DNA of 64,000 nucleotides from Yinghuangia soli (GCF_021502675.1 NZ_JAKFHA010000035.1:1-64000); one strand, 5' to 3'; shown: positions 1 to 7,469, counted from the stretch's first letter. Numbers and translations: made by a program. Notes: generated by a model not told the origin, from the sequence alone.

Positions 1-247
1 CGTCAGGGAAACCCCGAGGTGGCGCTCTCAGGCTTGCTTTGGCGCCGCACTCGACGGCAGGCGGCGATGCCGACGCATCGGTCGGCGCACCCCGTAGCCG
101 GCATTCACGGACGAGGCTGCTCTCGCCGAAGCGGTGGTGGGGGAGGTTGCGCCGCCGCCCGGTCGGGCGACGGCGCCGTACAACCCCGCGGTCCTGCCGA
201 GTCGGTGAGTTCGTCTTCGGCTATACGGGACTGCGGTACGGAGGTGT
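1..247. other. Leading stretch with no supported gene
   Basis: Short open frames exist here on both strands, but none shows a recognisable domain, signal peptide or convincing ribosome binding site, and they overlap each other as G+C-rich sequence usually does. A neighbouring gene may end just outside the window. I see nothing else that I can support. Confidence 0.5.
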
Positions 248-276
248 CGGTGCGCCCGCGAAACGCGGGAGCACCG
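248..276. other. Short inverted repeat (hairpin)
   Basis: Arms CGGTGC(G)CCCGCG and CGCGGG(A)GCACCG flank an AAA loop, giving a 13-position stem with a single internal mismatch. It lies beyond the better terminator at 338-365. It may be a second transcript end or the end of a gene to the left of the window; no T-run follows on either strand. Confidence 0.4.
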
Positions 277-337
277 ACCAGGGCACCTCGCGTACGCGGT
301 AGGTCCGTTCACTGGTGAGCAAGAGAGTCCGAAGGTT

Positions 338-365
338 GCGCGGCCGCCCGGTGGGGCGGCCGCGC
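338..365 (-). terminator. Hairpin terminator after the secreted peptidoglycan-binding-like gene
   Basis: A perfect 12-bp stem (GCGCGGCCGCCC / GGGCGGCCGCGC) with a GGTG loop lies 57 bases past the stop codon of the minus-strand gene at 422-781. There is no strong T-run, which is common for actinobacterial terminators. Confidence 0.55.
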
Positions 366-421
366 GAGGAACACCCCGAACGGTCTGGCCTGAGTCTTGA
401 ACGTAGGTACGAGACGAACGG

Positions 422-781
422 TCAGGAGCTGGCACAGCGGGCCCACGGGCTGTAGAGCTTCGCCCAGGTCTGGTTGCCCACGATGCCGTCGTCGACGAGG
501 TTGTGGCAGTTCTGAACCCACTTGATCGCGGTGTACGTCGCGGGGCCGTAGTCACCGTCCACCGCGATGATCGGCGGGTAGCCGCTGTACCAGTTGATGA
601 GGCACTGAACCTGCTTCGTGGCTGTGCCGTCCTGGTTGACGTAGACGGTCGGGCGCGCGGAGTCGCTGATGTAGTTGCACAGCGACTCGGCGCTTGCCGC
701 AGGCGCAGCGGCGGTAAGCCCGGCGAAGGCCAGGGCGGTCGAGGAAAGAACCATGGTCACCTTGGCGGTGATCTTCGGCAT
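422..781 (-). CDS. Secreted small peptidoglycan-binding-like protein
   Basis: A 119-residue exported protein. Residues 1-31 form a Sec signal peptide (KITAKV start, hydrophobic core, PAASA cleavage region). The mature part has the pattern VQCLINWY...VDGDYGPATYTAIKWVQ...VDGIVGNQTWAKLYS, which is the repeated helix/loop signature of the PG_binding_1 fold (D-G-x-x-G-xx-T). Four mature-region cysteines could make two disulfides. Streptomycetes have many such stand-alone proteins, and no catalytic domain is attached, so a role in binding wall or other glycan is inferred from the fold only. It is transcribed away from the RiPP regulator at 1021 and appears to be a single-gene unit with its own hairpin downstream. 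Confidence 0.8.
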   Translation of the reverse strand: MPKITAKVTMVLSSTALAFAGLTAAAPAASAESLCNYISDSARPTVYVNQDGTATKQVQCLINWYSGYPPIIAVDGDYGPATYTAIKWVQNCHNLVDDGIVGNQTWAKLYSPWARCASS

Positions 782-1020
782 GCTGGGCTACCCCCGAAGC
801 GATGGACGGAGCCACGCGCGAACCGCCGTGGCCGCCCCGACGCTCCCAAGCACAACCGCCGCTGTCTTGGAGAAACCCGACCAGCCCGTGGCGAAGACCC
901 TTGGGGACGAACATCCTTCGATCTGACGGCGGATTCTTCATCTGCGGCTGCGTAGTGGGGCAGACGGGTGTGAACGAGTACCTTCGCGGTAGGGCCATGC
1001 GATCGGAACGGAGCGCTGTC

Positions 1021-2274
1021 ATGCCGTACGAGATCGAGGAGCAAGAGGCGATCGGCCGCCGCATCCGTAGGCAGCGCCTGCGCCTCGGGATGACGCAGGC
1101 CGATCTTGCTGCCGCCGTCGGCAAGTCCCAGGGCTGGTTGTCCAAGGTGGAGAAGGGGCACCTGGAACTGGACCGGGCGGCGTTGATCAACCAGATTGCC
1201 GCGGCGCTGCATTGCCACCCGAACACCCTCATCGAGCGGCCGTACGCAGGCTCACCGTCCGACAATCAGTGGCACGCCGCAGCGGCATCGATCCTGCGCG
1301 AACTTCGCCGGTACGATCTGGCCCCGGTATTCGACGGTACGCCGCGATCATCGGCGGGTCTGTGGCACGAGCTGCTGCGGCTGCACCGCCTACGGGATGC
1401 GGCGGCTAACGTGGCCATCATCAAGAGCCTCCCGGACCTGATCCGTGAGGCTCGTGCCCTGGCCGAAGTCTCTGCGGGTCACGAACGCGAAGAAGCTTTC
1501 GCCGTCTACGCGGTGTGCTGCAAGTTCGCACACACTGCCGCGCACGCCCTGGGGCATCCGGAGCTGGTCGCGATGGCCTGCGAGCGCGCCGCGTGGTCCG
1601 CGCGCCTGTCCGGTGATCCGCTGCTGCCGGCCGTGGCCGACTGGATGCGCGTGTGGGACATGTGGGCCACGGCCGATTGGGACGACGCCATTGCTCTCGC
1701 GGACAAGGCGCTGCACGGCATCGAGCAGGACTACACACAAGGCGATCTACTGGCACTACGGGTGTGGGGGACACTGCAGTTGCGTGCCGCAGTGTCACAA
1801 GCGCGCAAAGGCAACTCTCGCGAAGCCGACGAACGGCTTGGGCATGCCCGCGACGCCAGCATGAGGGCAGACGCGTATGACGGTCCACCCGTCTACGACC
1901 GGCACTCGCTGACGTTCTCGACCGGCAACGTGCAGATTCACGAGATCAGCATTGCCTTGGAACTCAGCAATCAGGCAAGGGCGCTGGACCTGAATCAACG
2001 CGCCGATCCGCAGCACCTCGCGATGCTGCCGAATTCCCGCCGCGGGCACCACCACATGGATCTGGCCCGCGCCTGGCTCTGGGACGGCAATCGTCCCCAG
2101 GCACTGACCGAGCTGGAGCAAGCCGAGCGACTTGCACCGCAGTTGGTACGTAACCATCCCCTTGCCCGGGCGACGCTTCGGCAGATCGTCTACGCCGAAC
2201 GCGCCTCCACCCGCGAGCGCCTCCGGGGTATGTCGAGCCGATTTCATCTGGACGACCAGGCGTTATTCCCCTGA
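1021..2274 (+). CDS. XRE-family regulator of the RiPP cluster, with rare TTA codon
   Basis: A 417-residue protein. Residues about 10-65 are a classical XRE/Cro helix-turn-helix (IGRRIRRQRLRLGMTQADLA...SQGWLSKVEKG). The remaining ~340 residues are helical and Ala/Leu/Arg rich, resembling the TPR-like C-terminal regions of large streptomycete XRE regulators, which usually bind a ligand or partner. The start at 1021 is chosen because GGAG sits 7 bases upstream; upstream in-frame starts have no such site. The stop lies 38 bases before the next gene, so it probably heads or precedes the RiPP operon. The third codon from the end (2263-2265) is TTA, the leucine codon read by the bldA tRNA, so full-length synthesis may be tied to development. 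The specific target and ligand are unknown. Confidence 0.85.
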   Translation: MPYEIEEQEAIGRRIRRQRLRLGMTQADLAAAVGKSQGWLSKVEKGHLELDRAALINQIAAALHCHPNTLIERPYAGSPSDNQWHAAAASILRELRRYDLAPVFDGTPRSSAGLWHELLRLHRLRDAAANVAIIKSLPDLIREARALAEVSAGHEREEAFAVYAVCCKFAHTAAHALGHPELVAMACERAAWSARLSGDPLLPAVADWMRVWDMWATADWDDAIALADKALHGIEQDYTQGDLLALRVWGTLQLRAAVSQARKGNSREADERLGHARDASMRADAYDGPPVYDRHSLTFSTGNVQIHEISIALELSNQARALDLNQRADPQHLAMLPNSRRGHHHMDLARAWLWDGNRPQALTELEQAERLAPQLVRNHPLARATLRQIVYAERASTRERLRGMSSRFHLDDQALFP

Positions 2275-2312
2275 CTCATATTGCATGTGATCGAATGATT
2301 ACCGTGCGTTGC

Positions 2313-2690
2313 ATGACGGAAGAACGACGGACGCTCACCGAACCGGCAACCGAAGCCGACTCGCAGCAGGTGGCAACGTGGCTCCCTCGGCGGGGCGACC
2401 TTGCGTATGACACTGCCCTCCAACGCATCGGCGTAGTGATCGCCATCCCTGAGGACACGGGCGCGGACTTGTACCACCTGCGACCCGAGGTGGGCGGCGA
2501 CTGGGCCGCTTCAGCAGCGAACCTGTCGCCGCCGATCGGCTGCATCCTGAACACGATCTACGGTCGCCAGCGCGTCATGGATCTCCTGGACCCGCCCCAC
2601 GGCCGGCCCACTCTGTATCTGCGCCCGGAGCGCGGAGGAACAGAGTGGACGGTCCTGGCCACCGAACTCCATCGGGTGATCAGGCCATGA
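2313..2690 (+). CDS. RiPP-cluster protein with two LRPExGG-W modules
   Basis: About 125 residues from ATG 2313 (an ATG at 2295 is also in frame; neither has a clear ribosome binding site, so leaderless or coupled initiation is possible). The sequence shows an internal duplication: RGDLAYDTALQRIGVV...YHLRPEVGGDW and GRQRVMDLLD...LYLRPERGGTEW. Small proteins with one such GDLxYDxxxxRVGxV...LRPxGGGxEW unit are common beside XRE genes in Streptomyces and have no known function. The stop codon overlaps the start of the radical SAM gene (ATGA at 2687-2690), which implies tight coexpression. It could be an accessory factor or peptide-recognition partner of the maturase, but it has no visible PqqD-like RRE signature. 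The family is not assigned. Confidence 0.7.
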   Translation: MTEERRTLTEPATEADSQQVATWLPRRGDLAYDTALQRIGVVIAIPEDTGADLYHLRPEVGGDWAASAANLSPPIGCILNTIYGRQRVMDLLDPPHGRPTLYLRPERGGTEWTVLATELHRVIRP

Positions 2691-3868
2691 ACATCCCTCT
2701 GCCGGCAGCCGACACAGATGCTGCCCTCGCGGCGACGGTTCCTTCTGCCGCGACGTCCCGACCGACGATCCCGTCGGTCGCCCGACTCTCCGCCGTACCG
2801 AACTCGGTGATCCTGCAGCCCACCACCTTGTGCAACCTCGACTGCAGATACTGCTACCTGCCGTTCCGCAAGACCAACCATCTGATGTCGCTGCCTGTCG
2901 CGCAGAGCACCGCAACGAGCGTGAACCGCTGGGCTGCTGCTCGTCCCGGATTCGAGGTCGTCTGGCACGGCGGCGAACCGCTGGCCGCCGGCCGTGACTA
3001 CTTGGCTGCGTTGATGAACCCCTTCGAGGGTGTCACTCACAGCCTGCAGACCAATGCCACCTTGATCGACGACGCATGGTGTCGATTCTTTCAAGATCAC
3101 CGCATGCGTGTCGGCGTGAGCATCGACGGCACCGAGGTGATGAACGCCGAGAGGGTCACGCGTTCCGGCAGCCCGGCGTTCGACCGAATCATGCGCGGCA
3201 TCGGCCGATTGCGTCATCATCGGATCCCGTTCTCGGTCATCGCCGTAGTCACCGATCCGTCGCCGGATGTCGCGCAGGAGCTGTACGGCTTCCTTGCGGA
3301 CCTCGGAAGCGATGTGGCAGGCATCAACATCGAGGAACAGGAGGGGACCAACACTCGCAGCAGCGAGCGGGACACCGAGACGGTCACCGCATTCTGGGAA
3401 GCCATGGCGGACGCGTGGCGGCACGACGGCCGCATGCGGGTACGCGAGCTTGACCGCGTCCTGTCTTTCGCCGACGCCGTTCTGGCAGGTGAGCGACCTG
3501 ACGGCGCCGAGCGCTTGGACCCGCTGCCTACGGTTGCCTACGACGGCTCGGTGGTGCTGATATCCCCTGAGCTCGCCGGATTCGACGATGCGCGATTCGG
3601 GACCCTGGCAACCGGCAACGTCCTCCAAGTCTCACTGGAGGTGCTTCTTGCCGAAGCCGCGAATCGGACGGCCTGGCTGCCGGAGTTTCTCGCTGGTGTC
3701 GACGACTGCCGGGCCACGTGCCCGTACTACGCGTTCTGCGGCGGAGGCCACCCTGCGAACAAGTACTTCGAGCACGGAGGCCGTCTCGACGGCACCCGCA
3801 CTCGATACTGCACCGGCTCGAAAATCGCCCTCGTAGAAGGAGTCATGCGCCATGCCCACGCTCATTGA
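2687..3868 (+). CDS. Radical SAM/SPASM peptide maturase, probable cyclophane-forming (AmcB-like)
   Basis: A 393-residue enzyme. The radical SAM cluster motif CxxxCxxC is C49-C53-C56 (TTLCNLDCRYCYLPF), followed by the WHGGEPL SAM-binding segment (93-99), LQTNATLI and VGVSIDG, all typical of peptide-modifying radical SAM enzymes. The C-terminal SPASM-type region has C341, C345, C351 (CRATCPYYAFCGGGHPANKYFEH) and C375 for auxiliary FeS clusters. In the XyeB/GrrM/FxsB/AmcB group such enzymes link an aromatic ring to the beta-carbon of the residue two positions downstream, forming three-residue cyclophanes (triceptides). The precursor gene right behind it has matching aromatic-D-N motifs, which supports the same chemistry. 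The start ATG overlaps the upstream stop by 4 bases, and the 3' end overlaps the precursor gene by 17 bases. The AmcB assignment is from memory of family features, not a search. Confidence 0.88.
   Translation: MNIPLPAADTDAALAATVPSAATSRPTIPSVARLSAVPNSVILQPTTLCNLDCRYCYLPFRKTNHLMSLPVAQSTATSVNRWAAARPGFEVVWHGGEPLAAGRDYLAALMNPFEGVTHSLQTNATLIDDAWCRFFQDHRMRVGVSIDGTEVMNAERVTRSGSPAFDRIMRGIGRLRHHRIPFSVIAVVTDPSPDVAQELYGFLADLGSDVAGINIEEQEGTNTRSSERDTETVTAFWEAMADAWRHDGRMRVRELDRVLSFADAVLAGERPDGAERLDPLPTVAYDGSVVLISPELAGFDDARFGTLATGNVLQVSLEVLLAEAANRTAWLPEFLAGVDDCRATCPYYAFCGGGHPANKYFEHGGRLDGTRTRYCTGSKIALVEGVMRHAHAH
3837..3842 (+). promoter_or_regulatory. Ribosome binding site of the RiPP precursor inside the maturase gene
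   Basis: AAGGAG lies inside the last codons of the maturase gene, 9 bases before the precursor ATG at 3852. It is the clearest Shine-Dalgarno sequence in the cluster. It sets the precursor start and suggests that the precursor is translated strongly even though it is last in the transcript. Confidence 0.75.
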
Positions 3869-4019
3869 CCGCATTGCCGCCGAACGGGTGGCCTGGCAAG
3901 TGCTCGTCGACGCTTCACGCGTCGCTGTTCCGTTGGCTGGCTTCGACAGCCGACCTACCTGGGACAACCAGGGGCAGCGGTTCGACAACCGCCCGACTTG
4001 GGACAACTGGAGCAAGTAG
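3852..4019 (+). CDS. RiPP precursor peptide with four candidate cyclophane motifs (AmcA-like)
   Basis: A 55-residue peptide. Residues 1-30 form a leader (MPTLIDRIAAERVAWQ..., amphipathic, ending VPLAG). Residues 31-55 are the core: F31-D-S, W37-D-N, F44-D-N and W50-D-N, arranged as two copies of the nine-residue unit FD(S/N)RPTWDN (31-39 and 44-52) joined by QGQR and ending WSK. Aromatic-x-N/S triplets are the substrate pattern of three-residue-cyclophane radical SAM enzymes, so up to four cross-links (ring carbon to beta-carbon of S33, N39, N46, N52) are predicted. The two copies use different synonymous codons, so repeat identity is held at protein level. The gene starts inside the maturase gene (17-base overlap) and has a strong ribosome binding site. 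No export or protease gene lies next to it; leader removal would need an enzyme from elsewhere. Confidence 0.85.
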   Translation: MPTLIDRIAAERVAWQVLVDASRVAVPLAGFDSRPTWDNQGQRFDNRPTWDNWSK

Positions 4020-4041
4020 TCGGACTCGCTCGGGTGGCGGA

Positions 4042-4701
4042 TCAGGGGGCGACGACGAAGCCTGCTTCCGCCGCGAGTTGCTCCGCCACCTCACGAGCCT
4101 GGTCCGCGTCCAGCGTGGCCCCGCGCAGCGTCATCAAGCCGCGTACGCCGTCGAGTCGAGATCCACGCACATCAGCGCCCCGAGCCGAAGTCGCCTCGAA
4201 CTCCGCGCCCGACAGGTCGCAGTCGCGGAAGATCACCTGATCGAATGAGCCGCCCAGCACCGCGTCCTTGAACGAGCACCGCTCGAAGACCGTCCATGCG
4301 CGGCCCCGCTTCCGCTGCAGCGACATCAGGTCGAAGCGTGTGTCCACGGCGTACAGGTCGTCGAACTTGCCTTCCAGGTCCATCCCGACAGCACGGCAAC
4401 CGTCCAATTCGGCCCGGGCCATCTCGACGTCATGCCACCGTGCGTTCGACAGGTCGCAGTGCACCATGGCGACGTCCGCCAGTTGCAGGGGCTGGATGTG
4501 TGTCTCGCTCAGTCCGACGTCGGTGAGCGAGGCGTACGCAATCTTTCCCTCGGACTGGATACCTCTGTGGTCGCCGCCGGCTACCACCACGGTGGCGAGG
4601 TCGACGAAGCCTTTGAAGAGACCGGGATGTTCCTCGAGATCGACCGCCTCGAGGTTCGGGCGCTGCACGGACCGGCGATCACCGAACTCGCGGAACTCCA
4701 T
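4042..4701 (-). CDS. Pentapeptide-repeat protein, convergent with the RiPP precursor
   Basis: A 219-residue protein; the start MEFREF at 4701 is preferred because the upstream in-frame extension is Ala/Arg-rich non-coding-like sequence. From about residue 70 on, the chain runs as A(D/N)LxX-type pentapeptides (CDLSNARWHDVEMARAELDGC, CSFKDAVLGG, CDLSGAEFEATSARGADVRGSRLDG). It ends with LRGATLDADQAREVAEQLA, a common cap of actinobacterial members. Pentapeptide proteins fold as right-handed beta-helices; some (Qnr, McbG, MfpA) protect DNA gyrase from toxins and drugs. It ends 22 bases from the precursor stop, tail to tail. A self-protection role is an appealing inference with no direct evidence here. 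Confidence 0.8.
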   Translation of the reverse strand: MEFREFGDRRSVQRPNLEAVDLEEHPGLFKGFVDLATVVVAGGDHRGIQSEGKIAYASLTDVGLSETHIQPLQLADVAMVHCDLSNARWHDVEMARAELDGCRAVGMDLEGKFDDLYAVDTRFDLMSLQRKRGRAWTVFERCSFKDAVLGGSFDQVIFRDCDLSGAEFEATSARGADVRGSRLDGVRGLMTLRGATLDADQAREVAEQLAAEAGFVVAP

Positions 4702-4918
4702 GTCCAGCAGGCTACTCGGCGCGGCGCCATGCCTCTGGTATCCGCCGTTCGCCGCGCCACGGATCCGTGCGACACAGCTCCTGGTGGTCCCCCGGCGTGC
4801 CCAAGAGCTGCCGGCGCAGGCGGCCCGATGGACGGCCACCAAGCAATGGGCGTCGTCGGCCGCCATGCGGGATTGCTGTCGCGCGTCTCGGGGGGACTTT
4901 CGCGGCTAGGCTGCTTCG

Positions 4919-5566
4919 GTGATCAGGTCCGTGGTCTTCGATGTCGGCGAGACCCTGACGTGTGACAGCAGGTTCTGGCAAGGCTGGGCCGATTGGCTCG
5001 GCGTCCCCGGATCGACCCTCACCGCTCTCGTCGGTGCTGTAGTTGCCCGCGGTCACGACAACGCCGAGGCGTTGCGGCTCATCCGCCCCGGGCTGAATGT
5101 CGGCGCCGAGTACGCCCTTCGCGAGGCTGCCGGCTGTGGTGAAGAACTTGGCGACAGCGACCTCTACCCTGATGTGCGGCCGACGTTGCACGCGCTGCGC
5201 GGCGCCGGTGTGTGGGTCGGGATCGCAGGCAATCAAACGGCGCGTGCCGCTGAACTGCTGCGGGCACTGCACCTGCCCGTGGACGCCATCGCCACGTCCG
5301 GTGAGTGGGGAGTGGCGAAGCCGCGGCCGGAGTTCTTCGAGCAGGTTGCGGCATTCGCTCCTGGGCACCGGGACGAGATCGTGTACGTCGGCGACCATCC
5401 GTTCAACGACATAGTTCCGGCCCGCGCAGCCGGACTGCGGACGGCGCATGTGCGGCGTGGTCCATGGGGTTATCTGTGGGCAGCAGCACCCGAGGCCGCG
5501 GAAGCGGACTGGCAGGTAGACAGCCTTGACGAGTTGCCGGCCCTGCTGAATTGCGGCGGAACCTAG
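4919..5566 (+). CDS. HAD-superfamily hydrolase
   Basis: A 215-residue protein starting at GTG 4919. Motif I is FDVGETLT with D8; the second position that is Asp in phosphatases (DxD) is Gly here, as in several non-phosphatase HAD proteins. Motif III is GVAKPRPEFF with the conserved Lys, and motif IV is YVGDHPFNDIVPARAAG with two acidic residues. A GxGNQT segment corresponds to motif II. The substrate cannot be read from sequence. It is divergent from the pentapeptide-repeat gene and separated from it by about 217 bases that must hold both promoters. Confidence 0.85.
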   Translation: MIRSVVFDVGETLTCDSRFWQGWADWLGVPGSTLTALVGAVVARGHDNAEALRLIRPGLNVGAEYALREAAGCGEELGDSDLYPDVRPTLHALRGAGVWVGIAGNQTARAAELLRALHLPVDAIATSGEWGVAKPRPEFFEQVAAFAPGHRDEIVYVGDHPFNDIVPARAAGLRTAHVRRGPWGYLWAAAPEAAEADWQVDSLDELPALLNCGGT

Positions 5567-5681
5567 TCGAACGGCAGTACTGAGCGAGACTACGGAAGCG
5601 TCGCTGATCAGCGCTGGAGATTGGCGGGCCGCGGCGCGAAAAGCAGAGGTCGAGCTCGGCGGCGTCTGGGAGTCTCTGAGG

Positions 5682-6215
5682 ATGATCACTGTGCGAGGCG
5701 CCTTGCTGCGCGGGCAGTTCGAGGTCACCTGGGCGCTGTTCGAGTATCACTTGGAACGTCTGGCGGACGCCGACTACCTGTGGCCGGCGGCTGCAGTGCA
5801 CTGGAGCATTCGGGAGACGGATGCCGGTGCGTGGGTGGTCGACTGGGCGGACTCGGAGCCCGATCCCGTGCCGGTGCCGACGGTGGCCTGGCTGTGCTGG
5901 CACGTCGACTGGTGGTGGGGGACCGCGATCGACGGCGTCCAGGGGCGAACTCTTCGGGCGCGGGCAGACGTTCAACCCCAGCGGGATGCTGCTGCCGTGG
6001 TCGCTCGTCTGCGGGAGCACCGTACGGAATGGCTGCGGCTGCTGGAGGACTTGGACGACGCCCGGCTGGACGCGCTGTCTGTCGTCCCCTGGGGCGAAGG
6101 GTCCTCGTTCACGGTCGCGGACACCGCGGCCTGGGTGAACGTCGAGCTCATGAAGAACGTCGCGGAGATCGGACAACTGTGTCTGATCCGGCGCGCCGTC
6201 CCTGACCGACCGTGA
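5682..6215 (+). CDS. DinB-family protein
   Basis: A 177-residue protein with the four-helix DinB/YfiT pattern: an N-terminal helix RGQFEVTWALFEYHLERL, then LCWHVDWWWGTAID carrying a conserved His in the second helix, and a C-terminal helix (TAAWVNVELMKNVAEIGQL). Members usually bind a divalent metal through three histidines and act in mycothiol-dependent or unknown thiol transferase reactions. Only one histidine is obvious at a canonical position, so catalytic ability is uncertain. It stands alone between the HAD gene and a hypothetical gene in the same direction. Confidence 0.75.
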   Translation: MITVRGALLRGQFEVTWALFEYHLERLADADYLWPAAAVHWSIRETDAGAWVVDWADSEPDPVPVPTVAWLCWHVDWWWGTAIDGVQGRTLRARADVQPQRDAAAVVARLREHRTEWLRLLEDLDDARLDALSVVPWGEGSSFTVADTAAWVNVELMKNVAEIGQLCLIRRAVPDRP

Positions 6216-6302
6216 CCGCAGCGGAGATGTAAGCCCGGCTGAGCGGTGCGAGCAGGCCGACGGGCGACTGTCGAGCGGAGTGCGCGCTCTAGGCTCGTCG
6301 GC

Positions 6303-6893
6303 ATGTCCCTCGAGCGTCGCGCCACTCCGCCGTGGATCGCGGACGACGTGTGCACCTACTGCCCGTCGCTGCAGTTCGGGCTGGGCGAGTTCGACGTGGC
6401 GGAGCGGCCGGATCCGCGGGCCTGGCCCTGGAACCCCGAACGGGCGCTGCGGCTGGACGCAGAGACCGGCGTGGGCGTCTGCGTGCATCCGCACAAAGTG
6501 CGCTTGCCGGTCGGCCGGTACGCATCGGAGGGGACCGAGCCGGACGCGTCCGGCTGGGACGAGCCGGACGATGCGCCGGAGCCGACGTCTGAGCCGCCGG
6601 CCGACGCCGCCGCACCCGGGCCCCGCAAACCGGCCATCGCGATGCCCCGCTTCTTGCGGCGGATCCGGCACCCCGCGGCGCCTGCCGCACCAGCCGCGCC
6701 CGAGGCCCCCGCAGAACTGGCTGCCGCGGTGCCGGACGACCCGTCCGCACTCGGGCGCTGGATAGCCGCGCAACTGCACGCCGCCGCACCGGAGGACTTC
6801 GCCGACACGCTGGCGTACGCCGAGGCAGCAGCCCGGACGCGCCACCCCGACGAGGTCGTGGTCGCAGCCCTGCGCGACGCGCTGGGAGCGTAG
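6303..6893 (+). CDS. Hypothetical protein with N-terminal CTYC motif and Pro/Ala-rich middle
   Basis: A 196-residue protein from ATG 6303 (an in-frame start lies at 6246). Residues 10-60 contain WIADDVCTYC and a later CVHPHK, a Cys/His set that could bind a metal. Residues ~85-140 are Glu/Pro/Ala-rich and probably disordered. The C-terminal ~55 residues are helical (LGRWIAAQLHAAAPEDFADTLAYAEAAARTRHPDEVV). I do not recognise the family. Reading-frame bias at the third codon position supports coding. Confidence 0.6.
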   Translation: MSLERRATPPWIADDVCTYCPSLQFGLGEFDVAERPDPRAWPWNPERALRLDAETGVGVCVHPHKVRLPVGRYASEGTEPDASGWDEPDDAPEPTSEPPADAAAPGPRKPAIAMPRFLRRIRHPAAPAAPAAPEAPAELAAAVPDDPSALGRWIAAQLHAAAPEDFADTLAYAEAAARTRHPDEVVVAALRDALGA

Positions 6894-6908
6894 GACAAAC
6901 AGCCGTGC

Positions 6909-6929
6909 CGCCGCCCGGAGTGGGCGGCG
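6909..6929. terminator. Small hairpin between convergent genes
   Basis: An 8-bp perfect stem (CGCCGCCC / GGGCGGCG, GGAGT loop) sits in the 63-base gap between two converging genes, the usual place for a shared terminator. It is short and lacks T-runs. Confidence 0.4.
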
Positions 6930-6956
6930 ACACAGAGGAAGCGTCCGGACGCCCGG

Positions 6957-7469
6957 TCAGATGCCGAAGGCTGCCGCGTAGCGGATCGTGCCGCTCGGGA
7001 GTGGGGCGCCGTCCAGGGACATCGCCATCATGGCCTCGTCCGGGACCTCCACCGGGGCGTGGATGCCGAACGAAGAGGCCCGCTGGAACCCGAAGCGCGG
7101 GTAGTAGTCCGGGTGGCCGAGGACGGTGATGGCGCTTTCGCCCATCTCGCGGGCCCGGGCGAGTACGGCGTCGATGACGGCGGCGCCCGCGCCGGACTTT
7201 TGGTACTCCGGGAGGACGGCGACCGGGGCCAGGCACAGCGCGGGGGTCTCGCCGATGTGGCAGCGGGTCAGCAGGACGTACCCGGCGACCGTGCCGTCCG
7301 GGGTGGTCGCGACGTACGACAGCCCGGGGATCCATCCCTCGTCCGTGCGCAGCGCGTCGACGAGTTCGGCCTCGGCGGGGGTCTCGAACGCGGCGGCGTT
7401 GACGGCGTGGACCGCGGCCCTGTCGGCGTCGGTCTTGGGGCGGACGGTCCATGCGATGCGTGTGTTCAT
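6957..7469 (-). CDS. GNAT-family N-acetyltransferase (YhbS-like)
   Basis: A 170-residue protein from ATG 7469 (ATG 7475 is also in frame; the further upstream frame is low complexity). The GNAT acetyl-CoA loop is ALCLAPVAVLPEYQKSGAGAAVIDAVLARARE, followed by ITVLGHPDYYPRFGFQRASSFGI, which is the conserved beta-strand/PxYYxRFGF stretch of the YhbS group. Substrate unknown. The adjacent minus-strand membrane-protein gene ends at 7534, so the two may share a transcript. Confidence 0.85.
   Translation of the reverse strand: MNTRIAWTVRPKTDADRAAVHAVNAAAFETPAEAELVDALRTDEGWIPGLSYVATTPDGTVAGYVLLTRCHIGETPALCLAPVAVLPEYQKSGAGAAVIDAVLARAREMGESAITVLGHPDYYPRFGFQRASSFGIHAPVEVPDEAMMAMSLDGAPLPSGTIRYAAAFGI

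Noticed and set aside
1021..4019. Lanthipeptide or lasso-peptide cluster
   Set aside because: No LanB/LanC, cyclase or lasso B/C genes; the only modifying enzyme is a radical SAM/SPASM protein.
5403..6845. 480-codon minus-strand frame opposite the DinB and hypothetical genes
   Set aside because: No domain; Arg/Pro/Gly-rich composition matches an antisense shadow of the two plus-strand genes, which have better codon bias.
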